Part shown: positions 55,766-64,000 of the stretch, in pieces
Layout: the number at the start of each line of letters is the position of its first letter
Position numbering within the stretch: position 1 is the stretch's first letter
Assembly: GCF_001427795.1 (NCBI RefSeq)
Contig: NZ_LMHJ01000001.1
Span: 1,163,773 to 1,227,772, forward strand
Source: Nocardioides sp. Root682
GTDB taxonomy: Bacteria; Actinomycetota; Actinomycetes; Propionibacteriales; Nocardioidaceae
DNA: 64,000 bases
Direction: 5' to 3'
Made by a program: the position numbers and the translations under genes
The notes under the pieces: model-generated
The model's database searches: none
Told to the model about the DNA's origin: nothing
The model's input: the letters and a program-made list of their open reading frames with translations, nothing else

Positions 55766-56206
55766 TCAGGCCGCGGCGTGGGGCGCCTCCGGAGCGACCC
55801 AGGGCTCAGCCGGGGCCTGGGCCGGAGCCTGGGCCGGAGCCTGCGGCGGGGCCTTCACGAACGATGCGATCCCGCGGCTCAGGTCGTGGCCGATGGTGAA
55901 CGCCTCGATCTCCACGGCGACGGCCTCGAGGCCGTTCTTGTTGACGTAGGTCCGGTGGTTGAGGCGACCGTGGATGACGACCGGGTCACCCTGGCTCAAC
56001 GACTTGGCGCCGTGCGCGGCGAGCCGCCGCCACGCGCTCACGCCGTACCACTGGGTCTCGCTGTCGACCCACGCCCCCGTGGCCCTGTTGAAGTGCCGCG
56101 GGGTGCAGCCCACGCGGAAGTTCAGCACCGGAACTCCACCGACGTCGCGCACCATCGGGGCGTTCGCGATCCAGCCCTGGATCGTGACCATCGTTTCGTT
56201 CGCCAT
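55766..56206 (-). CDS. ssb: single-stranded DNA-binding protein without the acidic tip
   Basis: A 146-residue SSB with an OB-fold (about 3-110: MVTIQGWIANAPMVRDVGG, FRVGCTPRHFNRATG, VIHGRLNHRTYVNKNG). The C-terminus is short, with an Ala-Pro-Ala-Gln repeat (12-base DNA repeats near 55811-55845), and ends PHAAA rather than the DDDIPF-type acidic tip that recruits replication partners. It therefore looks like a secondary SSB, comparable to Streptomyces SsbB. The ATG at 56206 has GAGGGCAG upstream. Next to ettA and upstream of a GTPase pair. Confidence 0.85.
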   Translation of the reverse strand: MANETMVTIQGWIANAPMVRDVGGVPVLNFRVGCTPRHFNRATGAWVDSETQWYGVSAWRRLAAHGAKSLSQGDPVVIHGRLNHRTYVNKNGLEAVAVEIEAFTIGHDLSRGIASFVKAPPQAPAQAPAQAPAEPWVAPEAPHAAA

Positions 56207-56399
56207 CTGACTGCCCTCTCGCTCGGTGCCGGGCACCTGCGTGACCGGTCACGGGAGAGTTCACTGCGGATCGCCGACGCACGTCACCGGCGTCGCGGGT
56301 ACCTGTGCACAACCGCGGTCTCGAACCGGGTCTGGGGACGACAAATGGCAAGGCGCGGTACTCGTGGGACCGCTGCGGTCGTGCATCGCACGACCGGAT

Positions 56400-57998
56400 T
56401 CACGCCTTGGCGGTGTCGACTCCCCGGCGGAACGCCGCGTAGGACACCAGCTCGGCGCTGACCGGCTGGACGACCTCGGTGTCGAGCACCCCGTGCACCA
56501 CCGCGCGCAGGCGCTCGTCGGCCGCCTCCGCGCGGGCCCGCGCCAGACCCTTGACCAGGATGCGTCCCGCGATCGCCAGCAGCAGGCCGAGCACCAGCGC
56601 GCCACCGCCGACCAGGGGCGGCAGCGGCAGGCCCGCGGCCTCGGGCAGGTCCTCGATCGTGCCCTGGACCGCGGCAACGCCCCACCAGGCCAGCCCGGCG
56701 ACCGCAGCGATCAAGAGCAACCAGTGCAGGAGACGGACGACGCCGACCCAGAACGGGAGACGGCCACCCAGCGGCACCCGGCCCAGCTCGTGGTTCAGGC
56801 GGTCATCGAGCTCGGCGAGCCGGCCAGTCCCGGCAGCGCGCACCTGGCGCGCCCACGCCGTACCGACCCCGTCACTGAGCTCGTCAGCCAGGCCGCGGAC
56901 GGCGGTGTCGACCGCCGCGCGATCGAGCGGAGCGATCCGCGGAGCGCTGTCGAGCGCCTCGACGTCGGGGTCACGGCGGTTCAGCAGGGCGAGCGGCGGC
57001 CACGTGACGGCGCGCTTCGCCGAGGCACCCAGGGTGCGCTCGATGGTGTCGACGACGGACGAGACGCCGGCTGAGTCGGCCACGACCTCCTCGAGGTCAC
57101 GCACCCGGTTCACGGGCAGCGCGACGGCGGGGGTCGTCCCGCCCACGGACTCGAGCCGGGCGGCAGCTGCGACGACGTCGGCCTCGACGCGCGCGGTCGT
57201 GCTGCGCTTGTCGGCCACGCGTCGCTGGATCTCCGCACGCAGCTCGGCCATGCCGATGCCGGCCTTCGCCGAGATCGGGAGCACCTGGACGTTCGGCAGA
57301 CCGTCGGCGGCGAGCAGCCGCCGGACGTCGTCGACCATCGACTGGCGCAGGTTCTCGGGGACCGTGTCGATGTGGTTCAGGGCGACCAGGATGACGTCCT
57401 GATGCGTGACCATCGGCTTGAAGTAGCGATCGTGCACCGCAGCGTCGGCGTACTTCTGCGGGTCGAGGATCCACACCATCAGGTCCGCGACGGCCAGGAG
57501 CCGGTCGACCTCGAGGTGGTGGGAGACCTCGGTCGAGTCGTGGTCGGGAAGGTCGAGCAGGACGACACCGTCGAGCGCATGGTCGTGCGTGCTGTCGAGC
57601 ATGGAGTCACGCATCGTCTGGTGCCGCGGCGGGATCCCGAGGTGCTCCAGCAGCTCCTCCGCGCCCTCGCTCCCCCACACGACGGCGGTCGCCCACGAGG
57701 TGGTGGGGCGGCGGATGCCCACCGAGGAGAGCTCCAGGCCGGTCAGCGCGTTGTACGTCGACGACTTGCCAGAGCCGGTCGCGCCGGCAATCGCCACGAC
57801 CGTGTGACGCGCGGACAGCCGCAGTCGCGCGGTGGCCCGGTCGGTGGCAACGGCGACGGCGTCGAGCACCTCGTCGGGTACGTGGCCGCGCGCGGCCACG
57901 ACAGCGTCGCCGAGACCGGAGACCCGGGCGCCGATCGCGGTTCCACGAGTGGCCAGGTCACCGAGCTGCGGCGTTGCCTCCTCGAGCGCATCCGTCAC
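56400..57998 (-). CDS. dynamin-like GTPase with C-terminal membrane pair (YfjP/IniA-type)
   Basis: A 532-residue GTPase. G1 GATGSGKSS is at 72-80, G3 LLDLPDHDS near 150, and G4 NHID near 208. Two membrane helices follow (about 415-447 and 463-486), then a helical end. The first 50 residues are helical. This layout fits bacterial dynamin-like or YfjP-type proteins that act on membranes. Its ATG at 57998 overlaps the stop of the next gene upstream (ATGA), so it pairs with the second GTPase. Confidence 0.82.
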   Translation of the reverse strand: MTDALEEATPQLGDLATRGTAIGARVSGLGDAVVAARGHVPDEVLDAVAVATDRATARLRLSARHTVVAIAGATGSGKSSTYNALTGLELSSVGIRRPTTSWATAVVWGSEGAEELLEHLGIPPRHQTMRDSMLDSTHDHALDGVVLLDLPDHDSTEVSHHLEVDRLLAVADLMVWILDPQKYADAAVHDRYFKPMVTHQDVILVALNHIDTVPENLRQSMVDDVRRLLAADGLPNVQVLPISAKAGIGMAELRAEIQRRVADKRSTTARVEADVVAAAARLESVGGTTPAVALPVNRVRDLEEVVADSAGVSSVVDTIERTLGASAKRAVTWPPLALLNRRDPDVEALDSAPRIAPLDRAAVDTAVRGLADELSDGVGTAWARQVRAAGTGRLAELDDRLNHELGRVPLGGRLPFWVGVVRLLHWLLLIAAVAGLAWWGVAAVQGTIEDLPEAAGLPLPPLVGGGALVLGLLLAIAGRILVKGLARARAEAADERLRAVVHGVLDTEVVQPVSAELVSYAAFRRGVDTAKA

Positions 57999-59752
57999 AG
58001 GTGTTCACCGGTTCCCTTCTTGGCCGCGGCGAACCGCAGGTCGTCCACGCGTCGCGCCGCCTGGCGCAACTGGTGGGGTGCATCGGGCTTGAGCTCCCAC
58101 TGCGCCGCGGGCGCAAGGTAGCGGGCGCGCTCGGCGCCCATCAAGGTCGACATCCGCCGGGCGAGCGTGCCCCGGGCCTGGTTGATGATCCGGTCGGTCG
58201 CATCGCGACCCAGGACGGTCTCGAGCAGCGTCTGTCCGAGGCGAACCGCTTCGGCGGACTGGCCGCGCGGCGCCGGGCCGGCGAGGGCCACGACACCGAG
58301 CGTCACCGCGAGGCCGTGCACGCCGAGGGCAAGGAACCGGGCACTGTGGCGGGCGTCGCCGGCCTCGTGGCGCACGAACTCCTGGAGCTCCTCGTGCCAG
58401 CCGCGGACCTCCTGCTCGGTGCGCGAACGCAGCGCCCGACCCGCACGAGTCAGGTCGTCGGCCGTTGCGGCGAGCAGGGCGTCGCCGTACTCCTTCTCGC
58501 GCCAGGCATCGGACGCGATGCCGGCCGCGCGCTCGGCGTGGTCGGCGACCGCTGCTTCGAGAGCCATCTCGATCGCCACGGCGACCCGTTCGGCCTGCTG
58601 CGGCTTGCCCTTGATCGCGTTGACCAGGCGCTCGCGAACGAAACCAACCTTGGCTTCGAGACTGCGCACCAGCTCGCCGCTGCCGACGAACTCCTGCCAA
58701 CGCGCCAACAGGTCACCGCGCAGCAGCGTCCCGTCGGCGGTGGCGGTGGCGAGCTCGGCCTGCGCGTCGTCGTACACCTTGTCGGCGATGACCAGCAGCT
58801 CGGCGATCGCGTCCACCTGGAGCGCCGCGGCGTCGGCGATCGGGAAGGCCTTGCGCGTGACGGTGCGGACGGCGCCGGCGATGGTCTGGCTGACGAGCTC
58901 ACGTCGGCCGGACGCGTCGGCCGCCAGCGCATCGAGCCAGCCACGGATCTCCGAGGCGTACGACGTCGGGAGCAACCCTTCGTCGCTGACCGTGCCGTGG
59001 GCGACCGTGAACAGCGGGCTGTCCTTGAGGCCGCGGGCGGCCATCATCCGGGCGAGGTGCACCGACACCGTGGCGACGTCGTCGGCCGGCGTGCGGCTCA
59101 GGACCAGCGCCACAGCGGTGTTGCGCTCGACGGCGATCTTCAGGTGGTCCCACGGGACCTGGTCGGAGTACCGCGCCGCGGACGTCACGAAGAGCCACAG
59201 GTCGGCAGCCGCGAGCAGCTGCGTGGCGAGCTCGCGGTTGCGCTCGTCGACCGAGTCGACATCGGGGGCGTCGAGGATCGCCAACCCGCGCGGCACCTGC
59301 GGGCTGGCCACCAGCTGGATCGCGTTCTGGTCATTGGTCGCGTCGAGGACCCGGGCCAGGTCCGGCAGGAGGCGATCGACGCCGAACCAGCGGACGTCGT
59401 CGGGGTGGTGCACCAGGACGGGCGAACGGGTCGTGGGGCGCAGCAGGCCGGGCGTGGTCACCTTGTGGCCGACGATGGTGTTGACGAGGGTGGACTTGCC
59501 GGCACCGGTGGAGCCGCCGACGACGACGAGCAGGGGCGCCTCGACCTCGGCGAGGCGCGGGATGACGTAGTCCTCGAGCTGGTCGATGACCTGCTCGCGC
59601 CCGACACGCAGGGCGCTGACCCCGGGCAGGTCGAGGGGCAACGGGGCAGCCTTCAACGCGCCGTTCAGCCGCACCACTTCGGTGAGCATGCGGGCGCTGA
59701 GGCCGTCGTCGTTGAAGTCGGCACCGGTCAGGGCCTGGTGTCCGGGGGTCAT
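57995..59752 (-). CDS. dynamin-like GTPase, partner of the downstream GTPase
   Basis: A 585-residue protein with a P-loop GTPase domain: G1 GGSTGAGKST at 79-88, G3 ILDAPDVDS, then LVLSRTPADD in the place of the G4 motif. A long helical region follows with a hydrophobic stretch (FLALGVHGLAVTLGVVALAG) that may touch the membrane. Bacterial dynamins often work as pairs of unequal partners; this pair has that look. The ATG at 59752 overlaps the PrsW stop by four bases, and its own stop overlaps the next ATG. Confidence 0.8.
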   Translation of the reverse strand: MTPGHQALTGADFNDDGLSARMLTEVVRLNGALKAAPLPLDLPGVSALRVGREQVIDQLEDYVIPRLAEVEAPLLVVVGGSTGAGKSTLVNTIVGHKVTTPGLLRPTTRSPVLVHHPDDVRWFGVDRLLPDLARVLDATNDQNAIQLVASPQVPRGLAILDAPDVDSVDERNRELATQLLAAADLWLFVTSAARYSDQVPWDHLKIAVERNTAVALVLSRTPADDVATVSVHLARMMAARGLKDSPLFTVAHGTVSDEGLLPTSYASEIRGWLDALAADASGRRELVSQTIAGAVRTVTRKAFPIADAAALQVDAIAELLVIADKVYDDAQAELATATADGTLLRGDLLARWQEFVGSGELVRSLEAKVGFVRERLVNAIKGKPQQAERVAVAIEMALEAAVADHAERAAGIASDAWREKEYGDALLAATADDLTRAGRALRSRTEQEVRGWHEELQEFVRHEAGDARHSARFLALGVHGLAVTLGVVALAGPAPRGQSAEAVRLGQTLLETVLGRDATDRIINQARGTLARRMSTLMGAERARYLAPAAQWELKPDAPHQLRQAARRVDDLRFAAAKKGTGEHL

Positions 59753-60870
59753 CGCTGGGGTACCACCTGTCCGGGAAATGCGATCCGGGGCCGGGCGGCC
59801 TGGATACGGCCGAGGAAGTCCTGTCCGCGCAGCTGCCAGTCGGCGGGTGCGGTGCCTCGGAGAAGTCGGTGATGCAGGAAGCCCAGCTCGATCGCCGCCT
59901 GCTGGTAGTCGCGCATGGCACGCTCCGCATCGGGACCGCCGTTGCGGCGCGCGTGCTGGCGGGCCTCGCGGCGGGCTCGCAGGTTGACCACCCAGCCGAT
60001 GTCGGTGGCGGGGAGCAGCCCACGGTTGGCGGCATCGGTGAGCGCGGCGCGCAGGACCGTCGCCTCGGTCTCCCGGGCCCACCAGGCCAGCGCGACCAGG
60101 CCGATGAAGGCCGGCGCCATGATCACGAGGTAGACCACGAGGAAGCTGCCGAAGCCGAAGACGGTCGAGCCGTTCCACAGCCCGTGGGCGAGTACGGCGA
60201 GCGCGTACCCACCGAGCGGCGCGAGCCAGCGCACCGACTTGTTGCGCGAGGTCACCGCGACACCGATGCCGATCCCGGTGAAGGCCGTGAACAGAGGGTG
60301 CGCGAACGGACTGAAGATGCAGCGCAGCACGAAGGTCCCGCTCACCGCCTCGACGCCGCCCGGGCCCATGCCGTCAGCGCCGTTGTAGGCCGCGGCGAGG
60401 TACAGGATGTTCTCGGTGAAGGCGAAGCCCACGCCGACCAGCCCGGCGTAGACGATGCCGTCGAGGATGCCGTCGATCTCGGCCCGGCGCCACCACAGGA
60501 GCAGCACCAGGAACAGGCCCTTGCTCGCTTCCTCGACGACGGGCGCAGCGACGGCCAGCGCGAAGTTGTCGGTGAAGCCGACCAGGAGCCCGCCAAGGCC
60601 TTGGACGACCACGGCGGCCATGGTCGCCACGAAGGCACCCCAGGCGAGGCCGGCGGCCAGCAGGGCCTTGGGTTCGGGCTCGTAGCGGTCCAGCCACAGG
60701 TACGCCGCGAGCACCGGCCCCACGGGGACCGCAGCGAGCCCGGTGGCGAGCAGCGTGGTGCCCGGAGCACCGGACAGGGCGAGCACGACGAGCGTCAGCA
60801 ACGCCCCCGCAGCGACCGCCACGGTCACGACGACCGTGAAGGCAACACTGTTGCGAGGGGCTGTGGACAT
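59749..60870 (-). CDS. PrsW family intramembrane metalloprotease
   Basis: A 373-residue membrane protease. The metal and catalytic motifs of the family are present: VVEEASKG (Glu113-Glu114), the FTENILYL helix, CIFSPFAHPLFTAFTG and AHGLWNGS. About eight TM segments fill residues 10-260, then a charged cytoplasmic tail. PrsW proteases cut anti-sigma factors or other membrane proteins within the bilayer. It is the first gene of a three-gene set with the two GTPases. TAGGCT seven bases before the ATG gives a leaderless message. Confidence 0.9.
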   Translation of the reverse strand: MSTAPRNSVAFTVVVTVAVAAGALLTLVVLALSGAPGTTLLATGLAAVPVGPVLAAYLWLDRYEPEPKALLAAGLAWGAFVATMAAVVVQGLGGLLVGFTDNFALAVAAPVVEEASKGLFLVLLLWWRRAEIDGILDGIVYAGLVGVGFAFTENILYLAAAYNGADGMGPGGVEAVSGTFVLRCIFSPFAHPLFTAFTGIGIGVAVTSRNKSVRWLAPLGGYALAVLAHGLWNGSTVFGFGSFLVVYLVIMAPAFIGLVALAWWARETEATVLRAALTDAANRGLLPATDIGWVVNLRARREARQHARRNGGPDAERAMRDYQQAAIELGFLHHRLLRGTAPADWQLRGQDFLGRIQAARPRIAFPGQVVPQR

Positions 60871-60877
60871 GGGCTGC

Positions 60878-60883
60878 AGCCTA
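60878..60883 (-). promoter_or_regulatory. -10 hexamer of leaderless prsW-GTPase operon
   Basis: TAGGCT on the minus strand, seven bases before the ATG at 60870. Confidence 0.6.
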
Positions 60884-60916
60884 TCGGGAGCACGTCCTGC
60901 GGCCCTGATCGCGGCG

Positions 60917-60922
60917 TACAGT
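60917..60922 (+). promoter_or_regulatory. -10 hexamer of leaderless aminopeptidase P promoter
   Basis: TACAGT, seven bases before the GTG at 60930. This makes an earlier GTG at 60921, which overlaps the hexamer, unlikely. Confidence 0.6.
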
Positions 60923-60929
60923 GGGAGGG

Positions 60930-62345
<1,416 letters not shown>

Positions 62346-62358
62346 GGAGACTCGCTGC

Positions 62359-62973
62359 CTACTGGCGCAACGCGATGAACAGGCCCTCGGCCGTGACGGT
62401 CGTCCCGTCCGCGTCCGCGATGCTGCCTGCCATGAAGATCTTGCGACCTTCGGTCTTCTGGACGCTGGCCTCGACGCGCAACCGGCCCAGGCGCGTGGGG
62501 CGCTGGTAGCGGAGGCTGATCGTCCCCGTGGCGGCCACGGTCTCGATGCTGCCGCCACTGGCCACCTCTCCCAGCAGGTGATCGAGCACGAGTGCGCAGT
62601 AGCCGCCGTGGACGTGACCGGGCGGACCTTCATAGGCGGCGCCGAGGTCGACATCGATGTGCGCGGCGAGCGGGCCGTCGTACTCGACGACCAGCGGGGG
62701 CGCGAGGGGGTTGCGGAGTCCGTTGCCGAGGTTCCCCCACGGCACGCTCTCTCCGTCGGGAGTGAGGTTCATGCCGAGGGTCCCGGTGCGCTGATGGTTC
62801 CGCAGGCTGGCCGTCACCTCGTCCAGGGCCGTCGTGGCCCGCTGCACGACCTCGTCACCCGCATCGGTCCGGAGCGCGGCGTCGATGAGGTCCCGGATGG
62901 AGTCGGTGAGCGGCTCGTACCTGCGGCGTAGCAGGGCGACCTCCTCGCTGGTCATCTCCTCGAACTCCCACAT
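62359..62973 (-). CDS. PaaI-type hotdog thioesterase
   Basis: A 204-residue protein with a C-terminal hotdog domain. GPPGHVHGGYCALVLDHLLGE is the classic PaaI/4HBT loop (Gly-Gly and Asp), followed by TGTISLRYQRPTRLGRLRVEASV. An N-terminal helical extension of about 75 residues is present. It probably hydrolyses aryl- or acyl-CoA thioesters. TAGAGT seven bases before the ATG at 62973 gives a leaderless message, and its TAG is the stop codon of the upstream phosphotransferase. Confidence 0.87.
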   Translation of the reverse strand: MWEFEEMTSEEVALLRRRYEPLTDSIRDLIDAALRTDAGDEVVQRATTALDEVTASLRNHQRTGTLGMNLTPDGESVPWGNLGNGLRNPLAPPLVVEYDGPLAAHIDVDLGAAYEGPPGHVHGGYCALVLDHLLGEVASGGSIETVAATGTISLRYQRPTRLGRLRVEASVQKTEGRKIFMAGSIADADGTTVTAEGLFIALRQ

Positions 62974-62980
62974 GACGCAG

Positions 62981-62986
62981 ACTCTA
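62981..62986 (-). promoter_or_regulatory. -10 hexamer of leaderless promoter overlapping a stop codon
   Basis: TAGAGT on the minus strand, seven bases before the ATG at 62973. Its first three bases are the stop codon of the phosphotransferase gene. Confidence 0.5.
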
Positions 62987-64000
62987 GGGGCCGACCAGCG
63001 CGAGGGTCCCCAGGTCCCGGATCGCCGCACAGCAGCGCGCAGTCATCACCGCGAACATCCGGTCGCCGCGCTCGGTGCGGGCGCCGTACGCCTGGCCGAA
63101 CACGCAGACCAGCGGGCCCTGCAACAGGGCGAAGCGGTAGTCGTCCCAGCAGTTCTCGAGGGAGTACGACGTCACGCCGTACCCCAGCAACGCCTGGTGG
63201 TAGGCGCCCACCAGCGCCTCCTCGGCGGCCTGGCGCGGCTCCGGGTCGAGGCTGGTGGCGATGACGTACGCGAGATCGCGGGCCGGAAGGGCGAGGCTCA
63301 GGGTCTGCCAGTCGACGGCGACCACGCCCGGTCCCCCGTCGGGCGGGAACAGCAGGTTGTCCAGGCGGTAGTCGCCGTGCACCAGCCCGAAGCGCTCGGT
63401 CCGGGCCAGGGCCCACCGCTCGATGACGGGCACGATCGAGCGCACCGTGGCGGCGTCCTCGGCGCTGAGCAGGTCGCTGAGGTTCGCGAGGAACAGCTCG
63501 ACGGCGGGCCCGAAGAGCTCGGCCATCAGGGCGGCGTCCTCAGGTCCGTTGAGGGCCAGACCCTCGATGTCGAGGAGGGCCGGGTCGCACCAGCGCGGCC
63601 CGTGGAGGCCGGCCAGGTTGACCACGGCATCGGTGGCCTGCTCGACGGTGCAGCCGCCGATCTGGTCGCCCTGCTCGGCCGGCGCGAGGTCCTCGAGGAG
63701 GAGCACGAAGTCACCGCCCTCGGCGGCCATCGCGGCGTGATGGGTGCGCGGGACCCGGACCGCCACGGTGCCGGCGATCTCGTCGTAGAACCGCACCTCC
63801 GTGCGGTAGGGGTTGGCGAGCATGGCCCGCGCGGCGGGATCGATCGCCGGCAGCTTCGCGAGGACGGTGCGCGGCAACGAAGGGTCACCGGTGAGTGTCA
63901 ATCGGTAACAGGTGCCGATCTGACCGGTCCCGACCGGCGCCGCCGTCACCGCGTCCACGCGAGCGCCGAGCGCCGCACTGAGCCACGGCGCCGTCAGGTC
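62984..64000 (-). CDS. phosphotransferase (APH/EcKL-like kinase fold), N-terminus cut by window edge
   Basis: At least 338 residues are visible; the frame is open to the right edge, so the start lies outside. The kinase fold is clear from DFVLLLEDLAP (hinge), the catalytic loop GLVHGDYRLDNLLF (His-Gly-Asp...Asn) and the metal-binding DWQTLSLALPARDLAY. It resembles the ecdysteroid-kinase-like / DUF1679 branch of the aminoglycoside phosphotransferase family, whose substrates in bacteria are unknown. A GTG at 63958 is a possible internal start but the upstream residues (LTAPWLSAALGARV) also look genuine. Confidence 0.88.
   Translation of the reverse strand, partial: DLTAPWLSAALGARVDAVTAAPVGTGQIGTCYRLTLTGDPSLPRTVLAKLPAIDPAARAMLANPYRTEVRFYDEIAGTVAVRVPRTHHAAMAAEGGDFVLLLEDLAPAEQGDQIGGCTVEQATDAVVNLAGLHGPRWCDPALLDIEGLALNGPEDAALMAELFGPAVELFLANLSDLLSAEDAATVRSIVPVIERWALARTERFGLVHGDYRLDNLLFPPDGGPGVVAVDWQTLSLALPARDLAYVIATSLDPEPRQAAEEALVGAYHQALLGYGVTSYSLENCWDDYRFALLQGPLVCVFGQAYGARTERGDRMFAVMTARCCAAIRDLGTLALVGP

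Overview
The window is about 64 kb of GC-rich chromosome from an actinobacterium. Nocardioides or a close relative in the Nocardioidaceae fits best. The evidence is very high third-position GC, many GTG and one TTG start, many leaderless promoters (TANNNT 6-9 bases before the start codon), and actinobacterial families: Rv3235, DUF6758, DUF6174, DUF4233, DUF5130, an Rv2466c-type oxidoreductase and group II globin GlbO. I saw no rRNA, tRNA, CRISPR, prophage, transposase or plasmid gene. The stretch looks like ordinary core and accessory chromosome, coding on both strands with few long gaps.

Left part (1-16 kb): a ParA-type ATPase cut by the window edge, an SDR oxidoreductase, a MarC/PHP pair, a small metabolic group (DUF6758 protein, histidine phosphatase, MFS exporter), then a six-gene minus-strand operon. 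That operon encodes a LIV-type ABC importer (lipoprotein, fused LivH-LivM permease, two ATPases) followed by two membrane-associated proteins of unknown role. Next come a DUF6174 lipoprotein and an acyl-CoA dehydrogenase/MaoC pair.

Middle (16-35 kb): envelope genes (acyltransferase 3 with SGNH domain, exported endonuclease/phosphatase-like protein, and a three-gene cassette of LicD-methyltransferase fusion, coiled-coil protein and sulfotransferase-like protein). Then follow a block of MgtE-N/CBS protein, DUF1003 protein, Mrp and TatB, a LysM protein, an Rv3235 protein, a secreted SGNH hydrolase and SecA. DUF4233, FolC and a GH43-like lipoprotein close this part.

Right part (35-64 kb): an esterase, GNAT, LysE, MetG, an Rv2466c-like oxidoreductase, a CHAP amidase with Ig-like repeats, PepN, DUF5130, MscS and GlbO. 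A duplicated membrane-protein/ECF-sigma module follows, then a lipid-type cluster (enoyl-CoA hydratase, double-hotdog thioesterase, thiolase, MarR) and EttA. A short SSB, two dynamin-like GTPases with a PrsW protease, aminopeptidase P, a PaaI-type thioesterase and a phosphotransferase cut by the right edge complete the window.

The most informative non-coding signal is a family of three TNNAACNNGTTNNA sites. At each one the last two bases of the palindrome are also the first two of a -10 hexamer. They stand before the LIV-type transporter operon, the enoyl-CoA hydratase and the thiolase/thioesterase pair, so these loci, 38-40 kb apart, probably form one acyl-CoA or steroid-type regulon. Other signals are a different 8-bp inverted repeat around the -10 of the acyl-CoA dehydrogenase, a perfect 51-bp inverted repeat between the SGNH hydrolase and secA, and three copies of a 35-bp hairpin repeat with a compensatory stem change, each just behind a minus-strand gene.
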